Shown piece after piece: positions 1-10,009 of a DNA stretch of 64,000 nucleotides (within the stretch, counting starts at the first letter, position 1; each line of letters opens with the position of its first letter). Under the pieces are notes generated by a model that was given only the letters and a program-made list of their open reading frames with translations, was not told where the DNA came from and made no database searches. The position numbers and the translations under genes are program-made. This stretch comes from JALOAD01 sp023228995 [NCBI: Candidatus Muiribacterium halophilum] (lineage in GTDB: Bacteria > Muiribacteriota > Muiribacteriia > Muiribacteriales). The stretch is taken from contig JALOAD010000007.1 of the NCBI GenBank assembly GCA_023228995.1, forward strand, positions 1 to 64,000, given 5' to 3'.

Positions 1-128
1 GCTTTTTCTATATATTTATATTTTTTTAAGAATTTTTCTTTATCTTTATCCTTTAAAAAAACATCTATCTGTTCTCTGTAATAATCTGTTATTTTAAGTC
101 CAAATTTTTGTATGTATTTTTTGTGATA
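1..128 (-). pseudogene. Open-frame fragment without start codon at left edge
   Basis: On the minus strand an open frame runs from an in-frame TAA (129-131) to the left edge, giving about 42 residues rich in Lys, Tyr and Asp (ending KKYKYIEKA). There is no ATG, GTG or TTG in it and no ribosome binding site, so it cannot start here as it stands. It may be the remnant of a decayed gene, the frameshifted beginning of a gene lying to the left, or chance. I do not recognise it. Confidence 0.2.
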
Positions 129-268
129 TTATTCTTTGAATGTTTCTTGATATAAATCAAGTTTAATAATATATGTTTATATTGTCAAGAGTTTTGTTTT
201 AAATAATTAGAAGTTAAAGGGTTAGTTGAGTTTGTAGGGTTAAAACACAAGAAACAATTAGAGATTAG

Positions 269-318
269 TGTGGCTAAGCCACAATATTAACAACTATCAA
301 ACAAAATGTTTGATAGTT
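269..318. repeat. Two adjacent hairpins
   Basis: The first hairpin has perfect 7-bp arms (TGTGGCT 269-275 and AGCCACA 277-283). The second has perfect 11-bp arms (AACTATCAAAC 292-302 and GTTTGATAGTT 308-318) with a 5-base loop. Neither is followed by a T-run on either strand, so they are not typical terminators. They resemble the hairpin-rich intergenic repeats near 27.1, 44.5 and 48.8 kb. Confidence 0.55.
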
Positions 319-476
319 TAATTAGAAAATCTTGTAAAGCAATTAAAAATTAGTATGACTTCGTCAAAATTAGCGATGCTTCAAATCTAATTAGAAGTAC
401 TTTTAGAAAATTAAAAACTTTTTATCTTTATCCGTGTAAATCCGTGCTATCCGTGGTAAAAAATTGTTTTTGCTTT

Positions 477-524
477 ATACCGTTCTTATACGCTCCATAT
501 ACCGTTTTTATACGCTTCACATAC
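477..524. repeat. 11-bp phased ATAC array, locus 1
   Basis: The tetramer ATAC begins at 477, 488, 499, 510 and 521, exactly 11 bp apart, with flanks alternating between ATACCG and ATACGC. The effective unit is thus 22 bp. The same array occurs at 22.5, 27.9 and 63.1 kb. There are no spacers, so it is not a CRISPR. One helical turn per unit suggests a protein-binding array, which is inference. Confidence 0.7.
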
Positions 525-543
525 CGTTATCTCTATATCTGTT

Positions 544-2454
544 TTAAAATAATTTTTTAAAAAAATCTTTAGCTTTATCTTTTAATTTATCAAGCTCTTC
601 GCTCTTATTTTCTTTTATAATATCTTTTAATTTAGATTTTAAAATATCATCAATATTACTCTTTACATCAGGTTCCATTAAAGTTCCAGCAATCTCAAGT
701 TTAAAATTATCTTCTGTTGATAAAAATTTATCAAGATTGTTCTTTTTTATAAAAGGTTCAAGAATATCAAAATTTACATCAAATTTCATTGAAGTATCAA
801 TAGATACATATCCATCACCATTAACATTCACATCAGAACCAGTTCCTGTAATTTTGCCAAAACTTATTTTTTCACCTTTTAAAAAAACATCAGCTTTAAT
901 ATTTTTCATAGGTAAATCTTTTAATGTATTACTTGAAGATTTGGCAAGCAATTTATCAATAAACATTGTTTGAAATACTGCTTTAGAAAGTTCTACTTGT
1001 CCTTTTCCTTCAAAAGTACTTATATCAAAATCTTTCCCTGTCATATTAAAAACACCTGATAAATCACCATAAACTGTGAATTTAATAAGTTTATTAATTT
1101 TAAAAAATTCTTCAGCTGAAATTGAATTGATTTTAAAATCATTTACCATAGATAATTCCGATAAATCATTCAATACTGTATTAATTTCAAGAGAACCATT
1201 GAGAATATTAGCATTTCCAATTATATAAATCTTATTATCTGACATTGAAGCTTTTAATTTCATATTAGAAAATGGAAATTGAACTTTTTGTCCTTCTGTT
1301 GTAAAAAAAAAATAATTCCCAGAGGGAATATTTAAATCCGATTTTATCAGAATTTTTGGACTGCTAATGTCTGGAATTTCAAAACTCCCTTCAAGCATTG
1401 ATTTTTCAATTTGAATATCTTGTCCTTCAAAACCAAATATAGATAAAATTGAATTTTTGTATATTTCTGTCTTTATTTTACTTTTAAATTCTTTAAAATC
1501 TTTAAATATTCCATTTAATGTAATATTTCCAAGTAATTTATCTTTTGTTGCAATTGAAACAATATTATTTTCAAATATTATATCTTTATCTTTAATAAGT
1601 ATTTTTTGATTATTCATGCTGATTTTGAATAAATTATACTCAATTTCTAATTTTTTTATAATAATTTCTGAATTATGTGAAAGTTCTTTTAAAAAAATAA
1701 AATCGCTTTTTATATCCAATAAAAGTGAATTAATTTTTATCTCATAAGTATCTATAAAAGGAGAATATAATTCACTATATTTTATTGCATTTATATTTTT
1801 TAATGAAAAATCACCTTTTATACCATTGTCTGTACTTTTTATATCAAGCTTTAAATCTTCTCCTTCAAAAAGTTTACCTGAAACAATAGCTTTTAAAGGT
1901 TCTATATTTAAATTAACATCAATGTCACCTGTTACAACAGTATTTTTTATTAAAGGATCTTTATAGGTTACATTTACTTTTTTTGCATTTATATCATCAA
2001 TTTTTATATAATCTGGAAGAATATTTGAATTCTCTGCTGCATAGATTTTATTACCTTGAAAAATATCTAAATTATATACATAATTTTTAAATTTCTGAAA
2101 ATTAAATGTTGAATTAGAAAATCTCTGAATATTTATATTTATTTTTTCAAGAATTATATCTTTTATAATAAAATTTCTTTTTAAAATTTGCGAAAAAGTA
2201 TAAAAACACTTTATAGAGCCGGCAGTCAGAAATATACTTTCTGACTGCGGTTCATTAACTTTTATTTTATTAATAGATATATTTGAAAAAATATCTGTTG
2301 AAATGCTTTCAATTGAAACTTTTGTATTTAAACTCTCACTTGCATATTTTTCAACATCTTTTGAAAATTTATTACTTAAATAATAACCTGCTGAAAACTT
2401 TATAACAGTTATAATCAAAATAATTGATATAATTATAAAGATTGTTTTTTTCAC
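544..2454 (-). CDS. AsmA-like envelope protein
   Basis: A 636-residue protein with one N-terminal membrane anchor (about residues 4-24) followed by a long beta-rich region with few cysteines, as in the AsmA/TamB-like family. These proteins bridge the inner and outer membranes and are linked to lipid transport or outer-membrane homeostasis. The C-terminal third, where regularly spaced G-G-V-N-G type strands lead to a Lys-rich helical tail, resembles the AsmA C-terminal region. It overlaps the RND pump gene by 4 bases, so it is probably translated with the efflux operon. The family call rests on architecture; the substrate is unknown. It supports a diderm envelope. Confidence 0.65.
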   Translation of the reverse strand: MKKTIFIIISIILIITVIKFSAGYYLSNKFSKDVEKYASESLNTKVSIESISTDIFSNISINKIKVNEPQSESIFLTAGSIKCFYTFSQILKRNFIIKDIILEKININIQRFSNSTFNFQKFKNYVYNLDIFQGNKIYAAENSNILPDYIKIDDINAKKVNVTYKDPLIKNTVVTGDIDVNLNIEPLKAIVSGKLFEGEDLKLDIKSTDNGIKGDFSLKNINAIKYSELYSPFIDTYEIKINSLLLDIKSDFIFLKELSHNSEIIIKKLEIEYNLFKISMNNQKILIKDKDIIFENNIVSIATKDKLLGNITLNGIFKDFKEFKSKIKTEIYKNSILSIFGFEGQDIQIEKSMLEGSFEIPDISSPKILIKSDLNIPSGNYFFFTTEGQKVQFPFSNMKLKASMSDNKIYIIGNANILNGSLEINTVLNDLSELSMVNDFKINSISAEEFFKINKLIKFTVYGDLSGVFNMTGKDFDISTFEGKGQVELSKAVFQTMFIDKLLAKSSSNTLKDLPMKNIKADVFLKGEKISFGKITGTGSDVNVNGDGYVSIDTSMKFDVNFDILEPFIKKNNLDKFLSTEDNFKLEIAGTLMEPDVKSNIDDILKSKLKDIIKENKSEELDKLKDKAKDFFKKLF

Positions 2455-5400
2455 ACTTTCTCCTTGTTAAATAATGAAAAGAACCATTCTCTAAAATCTT
2501 CTATTATTATAAATGTAACTGGAATAAATGTAAGTGTCAATACTGTAGCAAACATAAGACCACCAATAACAGTAACTGCTAAAGGTTGGAAAAAATCAGA
2601 CCCTGCACCAATTCCAAGTGCTAGAGGAACCATTCCCAGCATTGTAGTCATAGTTGTCATTAAAATAGGTCTTATTCTAACAAGACCTGCTTCCATTATA
2701 GCATCATGTCTTGAAAGCCCTCTTTCTCTTCTTCGCTGATTAATATACTCAATAAGAAGAATACCATTATTAACAACAATTCCTGCAAGCATAATTATTC
2801 CAATTATAGCTGTAACAGAAAACGATAAATTAAATAAATTTAAAAACATTACAACACCAATTATTGAAAGAGGTATTGTAAACATTATTACAAATGGTTC
2901 AAGAAGTGATTCAAACTGTGAAGCCATTATCATATAAACAAGAAATATAGCTGCAATTAGGGCAAGTCCTAAATCTCCAAATGCATCTTTTCTATCAGCT
3001 TCTTCACCACCAAACTTATAAAAATATCCTTCTGGAAGTTCATAACTTTCAAGTATAGGAATTAAATCAGCAACAATAGCTCCCATTGGTCTGCCAAATA
3101 AATCAGCTTCAATTGAAAGTGTTCTTTTTTTATCTTTTCTTATAATAGTTGTATAACCATAATCAAGATTTATTGCAGCAATATCAGAAAGAATAATAGT
3201 TTTACCTTTCAAAAGCATTCTCATATTTCTGATTTTTTCAAGATCATCAGTCATATCATCATCAAGCTTAACTCTAATATCATATTCTTTGTCATTTTCC
3301 TTAAAAGTGCTCGCAATAGAACCATATATATATGTTCTTAATTCATTAGCTACTTCAGCAAAACTTATTCCAAGATCTCTAACTTTTTCTCTATTGATTT
3401 CTATTTTAACCTCAGGTCTACCCTGAGATACGCCAGAATCAATATCTTTAAGTCCATTTATATTTTTTATTTTATCAGTTATATCAAGACAAATATTTTC
3501 AATAATATCAAAATTATCTCCAGTTATTTCTATTTTAATAGGTTTACCTGAACCACCAGGTCCCATTCCTTGAGTAGAAAAGGTCATTTGTTTTAAATTT
3601 GATATATTTTTTGTTTCATTTCTTAATTTTTCAATAAATTCATCAGTTGTTATATCTCTTTTGTCAACAGTAACCATTTTAACTTTTATTGTTGCACTAC
3701 CAAGTGATATATCAGTAACTATTTTTTCAATTATACCAGGATTTTCTTTTGTACCAACATATGAAAAAAGTCTTTTTTCAATTCTTTTAACAACTTTATC
3801 AACTTCCTCAAGCTTTGTGCCTTCTATAAGTTCACATTTTATTGAAAATTCTCCTCTATCCATTTTTGGAAAAAATTCTGTTGGAGGAAACATTGTAAGA
3901 GTAATAGCAAATATAACTAATATTGCTCCAAAATACATCCAAGTATTTCTTTTTTTACTTATTATTCTATTAAGATTTTTCTCGTAAAATCCTTTGATTT
4001 TTCTTAGAACTGGACCTTCGTCTGTTGTGTTTTCTTTTATTTTAAGAAATTTTGCAGTCAATGAAGGAATAACAGTAAAAGCTACAAAAAAAGAAGAAAT
4101 AAGTGCAAATATTATAGAAAGAGCCAAATTAAAAAATATTTCTCCAACCATTCCCGGAACAAAACCTAATGGTAAAAACACAGCTAGAGTAGTAAGTGTA
4201 GAAGTAAGAACTGGCATTACAACCTGATCTGCTCCAAATACTGAATTTTCAACTGCTGTTTTATCTGTTTTTTTCCTAAAAAGTCTATATATATTTTCTA
4301 AAACAACAATTGAATTATCTAGAAGCATTCCTATACCAAGAGCTAGTCCACCCAAAGTCATAAGATTTAGTGTTATACCTTCTTTTAAATAAAGTAAAGA
4401 AAATGTTGCAATAATTGAAACTGGTATGGTAACTGCAATTATCACGGTACTTCTGGCATTTTTCAAAAAAAGAAAAAGTACAATTATTGCAAGTAAACCA
4501 CCTGTCATTGCATTAGTTGTAACCATATTTATTGAATCTTTAATAAAATCTGATGAATCCTGACCTATTGTAAATTCAAGATATGGATATTTTATTTCAA
4601 GAGTTTTAATTACTTTTTTTAATCCATCAGAAACACCTACAGGATTTTCACCAGTTTCTTTTTTAATAGATATTGTAACTGATGAATTATTATTTATTCT
4701 TGATTCAGAAGATATATCTTTAAATGTATCATTTACTTCTGCTACATCTTTTATAGTAATTATTGCTTCACCTTTTTTCTTAATTGTCAGGTTTTTTAAT
4801 TCATCAATAGAAGCAATTTGTCCTTCTGCTCTAATAAGATATTTAAATTGACCTTCTTCCATATCGCCAGCTGGTATATTTCTATTACCAGATGATATAG
4901 AAGAAATCACATCATTCATAGAAATTTCATATCTTTCAAGTTCTTTAAGATTTACATTAATATGAATTTCTCTTTCTAGTCCACCGCTTACATCAGCAGT
5001 TGCAACACCTTTTATTCTTTCTATAACAGGTTTTATTTCATCATCAATCAATGATCTCAATGTAATTAAATCAATATCATCTGATGATATTGACAAAGAA
5101 ATAATCGGCATAGAATTAATATCAAACTTTGAAACAGTTACCTGTTCTACATCAGCCGGAAGTTTTCTTCTTGCTGTATCAGTTTTTTCTCTAAGATCAA
5201 TTGCCCCAAAATCTATATTTTCTCCCCAGTTAAACTCAACAATTATCTGAGAAAAACCCTCTAGTGAATAAGAAGTTATCTGCTTAATATTACCTACAGT
5301 CGCAATTTCATCCTCTACAGGTTTTGTAACAAGATTCTCCATTTCCGTAGGATTAACACCAGGATATATTGCCTGTATAAAAGCTACAGGAAAATCTATA

Positions 5401-5516
5401 TTTGGAAACAAATCTATACTCAAACCATTTAAAGCTAAGTATCCAATAAAAAAGACACCTACTACAGCCATAAGTACAGTAATTGGTTTTTTTACTGCAA
5501 TACCTGATAAACTCAT
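2451..5516 (-). CDS. RND efflux pump, AcrB/HAE1-type inner-membrane transporter
   Basis: A 1021-residue resistance-nodulation-division transporter, the proton-driven inner-membrane part of a tripartite exporter. The sequence has the usual duplicated layout: TM1 at about residues 12-30, a large periplasmic loop, a cluster of membrane helices around 330-530, then TM7, a second periplasmic loop and a helix cluster at about 850-1010. The TM4 motif GIGMLLDNSIVVLEN holds the proton-relay Asp. It starts 2 bases after the adaptor gene ends, and the operon also encodes a TolC-like channel and a TetR regulator. It is closest to the HAE1/multidrug type; the cargo cannot be read from sequence. Confidence 0.93.
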   Translation of the reverse strand: MSLSGIAVKKPITVLMAVVGVFFIGYLALNGLSIDLFPNIDFPVAFIQAIYPGVNPTEMENLVTKPVEDEIATVGNIKQITSYSLEGFSQIIVEFNWGENIDFGAIDLREKTDTARRKLPADVEQVTVSKFDINSMPIISLSISSDDIDLITLRSLIDDEIKPVIERIKGVATADVSGGLEREIHINVNLKELERYEISMNDVISSISSGNRNIPAGDMEEGQFKYLIRAEGQIASIDELKNLTIKKKGEAIITIKDVAEVNDTFKDISSESRINNNSSVTISIKKETGENPVGVSDGLKKVIKTLEIKYPYLEFTIGQDSSDFIKDSINMVTTNAMTGGLLAIIVLFLFLKNARSTVIIAVTIPVSIIATFSLLYLKEGITLNLMTLGGLALGIGMLLDNSIVVLENIYRLFRKKTDKTAVENSVFGADQVVMPVLTSTLTTLAVFLPLGFVPGMVGEIFFNLALSIIFALISSFFVAFTVIPSLTAKFLKIKENTTDEGPVLRKIKGFYEKNLNRIISKKRNTWMYFGAILVIFAITLTMFPPTEFFPKMDRGEFSIKCELIEGTKLEEVDKVVKRIEKRLFSYVGTKENPGIIEKIVTDISLGSATIKVKMVTVDKRDITTDEFIEKLRNETKNISNLKQMTFSTQGMGPGGSGKPIKIEITGDNFDIIENICLDITDKIKNINGLKDIDSGVSQGRPEVKIEINREKVRDLGISFAEVANELRTYIYGSIASTFKENDKEYDIRVKLDDDMTDDLEKIRNMRMLLKGKTIILSDIAAINLDYGYTTIIRKDKKRTLSIEADLFGRPMGAIVADLIPILESYELPEGYFYKFGGEEADRKDAFGDLGLALIAAIFLVYMIMASQFESLLEPFVIMFTIPLSIIGVVMFLNLFNLSFSVTAIIGIIMLAGIVVNNGILLIEYINQRRRERGLSRHDAIMEAGLVRIRPILMTTMTTMLGMVPLALGIGAGSDFFQPLAVTVIGGLMFATVLTLTFIPVTFIIIEDFREWFFSLFNKEKV

Positions 5517-5517
5517 T

Positions 5518-6600
5518 TTATTCCTCCGATATATTTATCAGGCTGTTTTCTTTTAATATAGATTGACCTGATACAATAATTTCAAGATTTTCATTCATGT
5601 CAGTTACATATACTTTTTCTTTATCTTTTGCTTTGATTTTAACATCAATTTTTTTAGCTTTACCATTATTGTTTACAAATATAAAATAACCATTTGCATC
5701 ATAAAGAAGTGCATTATTAGGTATTAATAATACATTTTCATAATAATCAATATAAATAAATCCCTGTGCAAATGAACCTTCAATAAATCTATAATCTTTA
5801 TTATCAAATCTTATTTTAACAAGAAAGTTTCTGGAATTTTTATCTGCAGCTCTATTTATTGCAGATACTTCACCTAAAAGCCCTTTTATTTCAGCTTTCG
5901 AACCAATTTTAATAGAATTTACCTGTTCAGCTGAAATATATGTTTCAACATCTATTTTATCTATATTAAGAACTCTTCCAAAAACAAAACCAGGAGATAT
6001 AAGTTGACCTGGATTACCATTTCTATCAACTACTATTCCATCATAAGGAGCTTTAATTTTTAAAGATTCAAAATCTCTTTTTGACATTTCATATTGAGCT
6101 TCAGATTGAATAAGACTTTCTTGAGCTCTCTGAAAACTATTCTTCACAGAATCAAAAGCTTTATCATTTATTACTTTTTTTTCATAAAGAATTGCACTTC
6201 TATCATAATCTTTCTTACTTATATTGTAATTTGTCTGAGCTGATTTTAAACTAGCTTCAGCTTTTCTAAACTGCTGAGTATAATTTACCTCATCAAGTTC
6301 TACAATAATATCTCCTTTTTTAACATTTTGACCATTTTCAACATAAAAAGATTTTATCTTTTCACCAATTCTTGAGCTAAGTATATATTCTTGCATAGCT
6401 TTAACTTCACCATTAAAAACAACTTCATTTCCAATATTTCCTCTTTCTGGCATTTTAACATTTACATTAATCTTTTTTTCTTCAATTACATTTATGTCTT
6501 TTTTTGTAATTTTATTTTTTTTAGATAAAAAAACACCTAAAACAACTAAAATAACAATTACAACTCCTGCAAACACCAACTTAGCATTACCTTTTTTCAT
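5518..6600 (-). CDS. RND periplasmic adaptor (membrane fusion protein)
   Basis: A 360-residue adaptor joining the RND pump to the outer-membrane channel. It has an N-terminal membrane anchor (about 8-25), a split lipoyl/barrel-sandwich domain (first half around GQNVKKGDIIVELD, second half around IKAPYDGIVVDRNGNPGQ), a coiled-coil hairpin between them (about 105-175) and a C-terminal beta-barrel and membrane-proximal domain. The start overlaps the end of the TolC-like gene by 14 bases, which suggests translational coupling. No lipobox is present, so anchoring is by the N-terminal helix. Confidence 0.9.
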   Translation of the reverse strand: MKKGNAKLVFAGVVIVILVVLGVFLSKKNKITKKDINVIEEKKINVNVKMPERGNIGNEVVFNGEVKAMQEYILSSRIGEKIKSFYVENGQNVKKGDIIVELDEVNYTQQFRKAEASLKSAQTNYNISKKDYDRSAILYEKKVINDKAFDSVKNSFQRAQESLIQSEAQYEMSKRDFESLKIKAPYDGIVVDRNGNPGQLISPGFVFGRVLNIDKIDVETYISAEQVNSIKIGSKAEIKGLLGEVSAINRAADKNSRNFLVKIRFDNKDYRFIEGSFAQGFIYIDYYENVLLIPNNALLYDANGYFIFVNNNGKAKKIDVKIKAKDKEKVYVTDMNENLEIIVSGQSILKENSLINISEE

Positions 6601-7927
6601 CTGAAAGCCTCCATAATTCGTCTATGCTATTTATATTTTTATATATATTACCTAAATTAATTCTTTCATCATAATATGCTTTTAAAGAAGAAAGCTGATT
6701 GTTAGTCATAAGTATTTGAGCATCAATAAGTTCAATAACTCCTGCATCTCCAGCTTTATATCTTTCAGATACAAGTCTCATATTTTCTCTAGCATGTGCA
6801 AAAGATTTTTCAGAAGCTTCTGTTCTCCATACACTTTCTTCATAAGAGGAAATATTTTCTCTTAAAACTGCTTCTTTAATACTTTTTTGATAATTATAAT
6901 TAATATCCGCCGTTTTAAGAAGATTTTGAGCTTGTTTTATTTTAAGACCTGTTGTTCCCTGATCATATAATTTTTGAGTAAAAACCATAGATATAGAATA
7001 ATCATTATCTTTAACAGTTAATGGTGAATCTGTATGATCTACTTCAGTTTTAGAAACATTTAGATTAAAATCAGGATAAAAAGCATTTTTTGCTATTTGC
7101 ATTGAATCGCGCATTAAATCGATATCTTTTTTATACATTTTAATATCAGGAAGATTTTCAAGATTATTGTTTACAATATTTTCAATATCAAATTTTTGTG
7201 ATTTAAATTTATATGCAGGATCAATTCCATATTTTGTAAGATCTCCACCTGTTTCAAGAAACATAACAACAGCATTATATAAATCCCTATAAGAATTATT
7301 CAAAAATGCGTTTAAACCAAGCATAATGTTTTTTAATTCATTTTTTGTCGTTTCAAACATTATCTCATTATTGATTTTTTGAGCTTCTACTCTTAAAACA
7401 TCACTTTTTAACCCAGTTCCAGCTTCTACATTTATTTTTGATATAGAAAGTAATTCTTCTAAAAGTTTAACATTAGTTCTATGAACTTCAAGTTCATTAA
7501 CTTTTCTTACAATTCTAAAATAATAATCATAAGAAGTAAAAATAAGATTATTCTTAATAGTCTGATATTTTAATTTATCTTTTTGAAGATTCAAACTAGC
7601 TATACTATCTTTAAACTTATCAGTCATAAAAAGACCTGGAAAAGTTTTTGAAAGCCTTAATGAAAAAAGCCCATTTTCTTTGGCAGAAACTCCTGGATAT
7701 TTATCTCTTGTCTGAGAATAAGACAAAGAAATATCTGGAAACCCAGTTTCATTTGATTTTATTTTTCGAGTCATAATTGAATTTTCAAGTAATATATCCT
7801 GAATTTTAATATCAGGATTTAAATCCACTGTCATATCTAAAAGTTCCCTTAGACCAAATGAATTAGCAGAAACACTTAAACACATAAAAATTATAACTAT
7901 TAAACTTAAATTTTTTTTGATTTTCAC
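6587..7927 (-). CDS. TolC-like outer-membrane efflux channel
   Basis: A 446-residue outer-membrane factor of the TolC family, the exit duct of the tripartite exporter. It has an N-terminal signal peptide (cleavage probably after the Ala near residue 21), then two repeats of long helices with strands, typical of the OEP fold. The second-repeat signature around AGDAGVIELIDAQ is clear. It is the first structural gene after the regulator, 13 bases downstream of tetR. Its presence is strong evidence for an outer membrane. Confidence 0.88.
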   Translation of the reverse strand: MKIKKNLSLIVIIFMCLSVSANSFGLRELLDMTVDLNPDIKIQDILLENSIMTRKIKSNETGFPDISLSYSQTRDKYPGVSAKENGLFSLRLSKTFPGLFMTDKFKDSIASLNLQKDKLKYQTIKNNLIFTSYDYYFRIVRKVNELEVHRTNVKLLEELLSISKINVEAGTGLKSDVLRVEAQKINNEIMFETTKNELKNIMLGLNAFLNNSYRDLYNAVVMFLETGGDLTKYGIDPAYKFKSQKFDIENIVNNNLENLPDIKMYKKDIDLMRDSMQIAKNAFYPDFNLNVSKTEVDHTDSPLTVKDNDYSISMVFTQKLYDQGTTGLKIKQAQNLLKTADINYNYQKSIKEAVLRENISSYEESVWRTEASEKSFAHARENMRLVSERYKAGDAGVIELIDAQILMTNNQLSSLKAYYDERINLGNIYKNINSIDELWRLSDEKR

Positions 7928-7940
7928 AATATTGCCTCCA

Positions 7941-8531
7941 TTATTTTTTAATTCCTTTAAATATCAACATAAATATTTCTTCACCGTATTTTTCCCATTC
8001 TTCTATATTAAACATTCTTTTATCTGCATCAAAAAAATGATTTTCAAAGAAAATTCCTCTCAATACACTTAAAATATATGCAGATGTTCTTTCTTCGTCA
8101 ACATTTTCACAAAAAATATTTTTATTTTTTCCGTCATATAATATTTTTACAAGAATATCTTTAATAGTTTTTTCAAACCTTTTCATATTATATAATTTTT
8201 CTTTATCAGCAATAAGTTTATTCTGAATAATGTCATGTACTACTTTTAAATAAACCTCCTTTTCAAGTGCAATTTTTACATTTGTCATTATAAAACTTTT
8301 AAGTTTTTCCACAGGATCAGCTATAACATTATCTGAATCAGACATTTTTTTTATAAAATCTTTTATATAATATTCTATCATCTCAACAATAATTGATTCT
8401 TTGTCTGGAAAATATGTATAAAGATTAGCTTTGCTCATATCAAGTTCACTTGCTAGTTTGGACAAAGTAACATTAGCAGTTCCAATTCTATCGCATAAAT
8501 CAATATATTTTTTAAATACTCTTTTTTTCAA
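7941..8531 (-). CDS. TetR-family repressor of the efflux operon
   Basis: A 196-residue TetR-type regulator. The N-terminal helix-turn-helix (about residues 18-50) carries the typical LASELDMSKANLYTYFPDKESI pattern, shown here only to name the fold; the rest is an alpha-helical ligand domain. The start codon is TTG at 8531, chosen because AAGGAGG lies 4 bases upstream. An inverted repeat just before the Shine-Dalgarno suggests autorepression. It leads the operon tetR-tolC-adaptor-RND-asmA and probably responds to a pump substrate. The ligand is unknown. Confidence 0.9.
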   Translation of the reverse strand: MKKRVFKKYIDLCDRIGTANVTLSKLASELDMSKANLYTYFPDKESIIVEMIEYYIKDFIKKMSDSDNVIADPVEKLKSFIMTNVKIALEKEVYLKVVHDIIQNKLIADKEKLYNMKRFEKTIKDILVKILYDGKNKNIFCENVDEERTSAYILSVLRGIFFENHFFDADKRMFNIEEWEKYGEEIFMLIFKGIKK

Positions 8532-8542
8532 TTCTCCTCCTT

Positions 8543-8557
8543 ACCGACCATTCGGTC
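8543..8557. promoter_or_regulatory. Probable TetR operator
   Basis: Nested inverted repeats: ACCGA (8543-8547) with TCGGT (8552-8556), and GACC (8546-8549) with GGTC (8554-8557). The GACC-N4-GGTC form is common for TetR-family operators. It sits directly upstream of the tetR Shine-Dalgarno and would block the operon promoter, which is inference. Confidence 0.6.
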
Positions 8558-8615
8558 ATGTCATAATATCATAGTCATAAATCCAGTGTCAACATACAAT
8601 TTGAAATTTTTTTTA

Positions 8616-8644
8616 TTGAAATATTAATACAGATATTATATAAT
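8616..8644 (+). promoter_or_regulatory. Sigma70-type promoter giving a leaderless mRNA
   Basis: TTGAAA (8616-8621), a 17-base spacer, then TATAAT (8639-8644). The ATG of the STAS gene is at 8651, seven bases after the last base of the -10 box, exactly where transcription would normally begin. No Shine-Dalgarno exists between. The transcript is predicted to be leaderless. Confidence 0.65.
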
Positions 8645-8650
8645 GACTTT

Positions 8651-8995
8651 ATGGAAATTAATGTTAAAAAAAACGGAGATATTTTTGTTGTAAAACCTTC
8701 TGGGAATATGAATTATGAAGATATAAATATATTTTCAGGTGAAGTTGTTAACCTTATACATGATAACTTTCAACCAAAATTTATTTTTGATTTTGGTAAT
8801 ATGGCTTATATAAACAGTGCAACAATCGGTAAATTTGCAGCAATATTCAAACTTATTAATCACGCAAAAGGTGTGGTTATATTCTGTAATGTAAGACCAT
8901 TTGTAAAAAACATATTAGATATAACAAAGCTTTCTACAGTATTTGATATTTGTGATTCACTTGGTGAAGCTATAGAAACTGCAAAAAAAAGATAA
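8651..8995 (+). CDS. STAS-domain protein, anti-anti-sigma type (1)
   Basis: A 114-residue single-domain STAS protein of the SpoIIAA/RsbV kind. In the family, an unphosphorylated STAS protein binds an RsbW/SpoIIAB-type kinase and frees its partner; phosphorylation of a conserved Ser reverses this. Here the loop reads YINSATIG with Ser56 at the expected site. A second STAS gene (28234) starts with the same residues MEIN and has Ser58 in the same place. It is 12 bases upstream of two peptide-type ABC permeases, an unusual neighbour. A candidate partner kinase lies at 60.2-60.6 kb. Its start appears leaderless. Confidence 0.8.
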   Translation: MEINVKKNGDIFVVKPSGNMNYEDINIFSGEVVNLIHDNFQPKFIFDFGNMAYINSATIGKFAAIFKLINHAKGVVIFCNVRPFVKNILDITKLSTVFDICDSLGEAIETAKKR

Positions 8996-9007
8996 AAAGG
9001 ATACATT

Positions 9008-10009
9008 TTGAATAGTCGTGGCAGAATAAGACAATATGTTATAAAAAAATCAGCCTTTATTTTTCCTACAATTTTAGGAATAACTTTTCTAATTTTTTTA
9101 CTTATGAATTATTCAGCATCAACTTCAACACAAAGCGAAAATATATTTTACAAAAACATATCTGGGATTACTAATATTTTAAAAGAATATTTTGAATGGA
9201 TAAAAAATGTATTTACTCTGGATTTTGGTAAATCTCTCAGGGATGGAAGACCTGTATGGGATAAAATAATAGAAAGACTACCTGCAACACTTGAACTTAA
9301 TGTTTCTGCTCTTTTAATGACAATAATTATCGGCATACCTCTTGGCGTTTGGCAAGCGTATAGAATTAATTCCAAAGTAGATAAATCTTTAACTATTATA
9401 ACTTTTATATTTTATTCTATTCCAGCATTCTGGTTAGGTCTTATACTAGTTATTCTTCTTGGAGTAATATTGCCAGACATTACAAAAGAATGGTTTGGAA
9501 TTTCTTTAGGGTTACCAACTTCTGAAAGAAGAAGTCTTAATTTCATACTATATCCTAACCGTTATTCATTTTTTCAAGTTTATTGGGATAGATTCTTACA
9601 TATTTTAATACCAGCATTTACATTTTCAGTAGTAAATATAGCAACAATAGCAAGATATGTTAGAGCAAATATGATTTTGGTATTAAAAGAAGATTATATT
9701 GTAACAGCTAGATCAAAAGGTTTATCTGAAAAAAAAGTACTTTTTAAACATGCACTCAAAAATTCAATTATATCAACAGTTACTTTTATTTCGTTTTTAA
9801 TACCATCCATAATAGGATCAAGTTTTATTATTGAAGTTGTATTTTCATGGCCAGGAATTGGTCGACTCGGTTATAATTCAATACTTGCAAGAGATTATCC
9901 AGTTGTAATGGCAATTGGACTTATAATAGCTATAATAACATTGTTTTCCAATCTTTGTGCTGATATTCTCTATTATTATCTTGATCCAAGAATAAGGGTT
10001 AAAAAATGA
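9008..10009 (+). CDS. Peptide/nickel-type ABC permease, DppB family
   Basis: A 333-residue inner-membrane permease with about six membrane helices and the family's EAA-like loop (RSKGLSEKKVLFKHALKN region). Such subunits pair with a DppC-type partner, two ATPases and a binding protein to import peptides, nickel or similar solutes. The start is TTG at 9008, with AAAAGG upstream. The following permease gene overlaps it by 4 bases (ATGA). No ATPase or binding-protein gene is adjacent, so those components must be encoded elsewhere or shared. Substrate unknown. Confidence 0.88.
   Translation: MNSRGRIRQYVIKKSAFIFPTILGITFLIFLLMNYSASTSTQSENIFYKNISGITNILKEYFEWIKNVFTLDFGKSLRDGRPVWDKIIERLPATLELNVSALLMTIIIGIPLGVWQAYRINSKVDKSLTIITFIFYSIPAFWLGLILVILLGVILPDITKEWFGISLGLPTSERRSLNFILYPNRYSFFQVYWDRFLHILIPAFTFSVVNIATIARYVRANMILVLKEDYIVTARSKGLSEKKVLFKHALKNSIISTVTFISFLIPSIIGSSFIIEVVFSWPGIGRLGYNSILARDYPVVMAIGLIIAIITLFSNLCADILYYYLDPRIRVKK

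Larger units (their letters stand above)
129..543. other. Intergenic region with hairpins and phased repeats
   Basis: No gene is seen in this stretch downstream of the asmA-like gene. It holds two clean hairpins (269-318), a stretch with three copies of ATCCGTG spaced about 12-13 bases (about 429-456), and an array of five ATAC cores exactly 11 bp apart (477-524). Short CTAAT/ATTAG motifs at about 330-400 resemble those in other intergenic regions of the window. No terminator with a clear T-run was found for the upstream minus-strand operon. Confidence 0.6.
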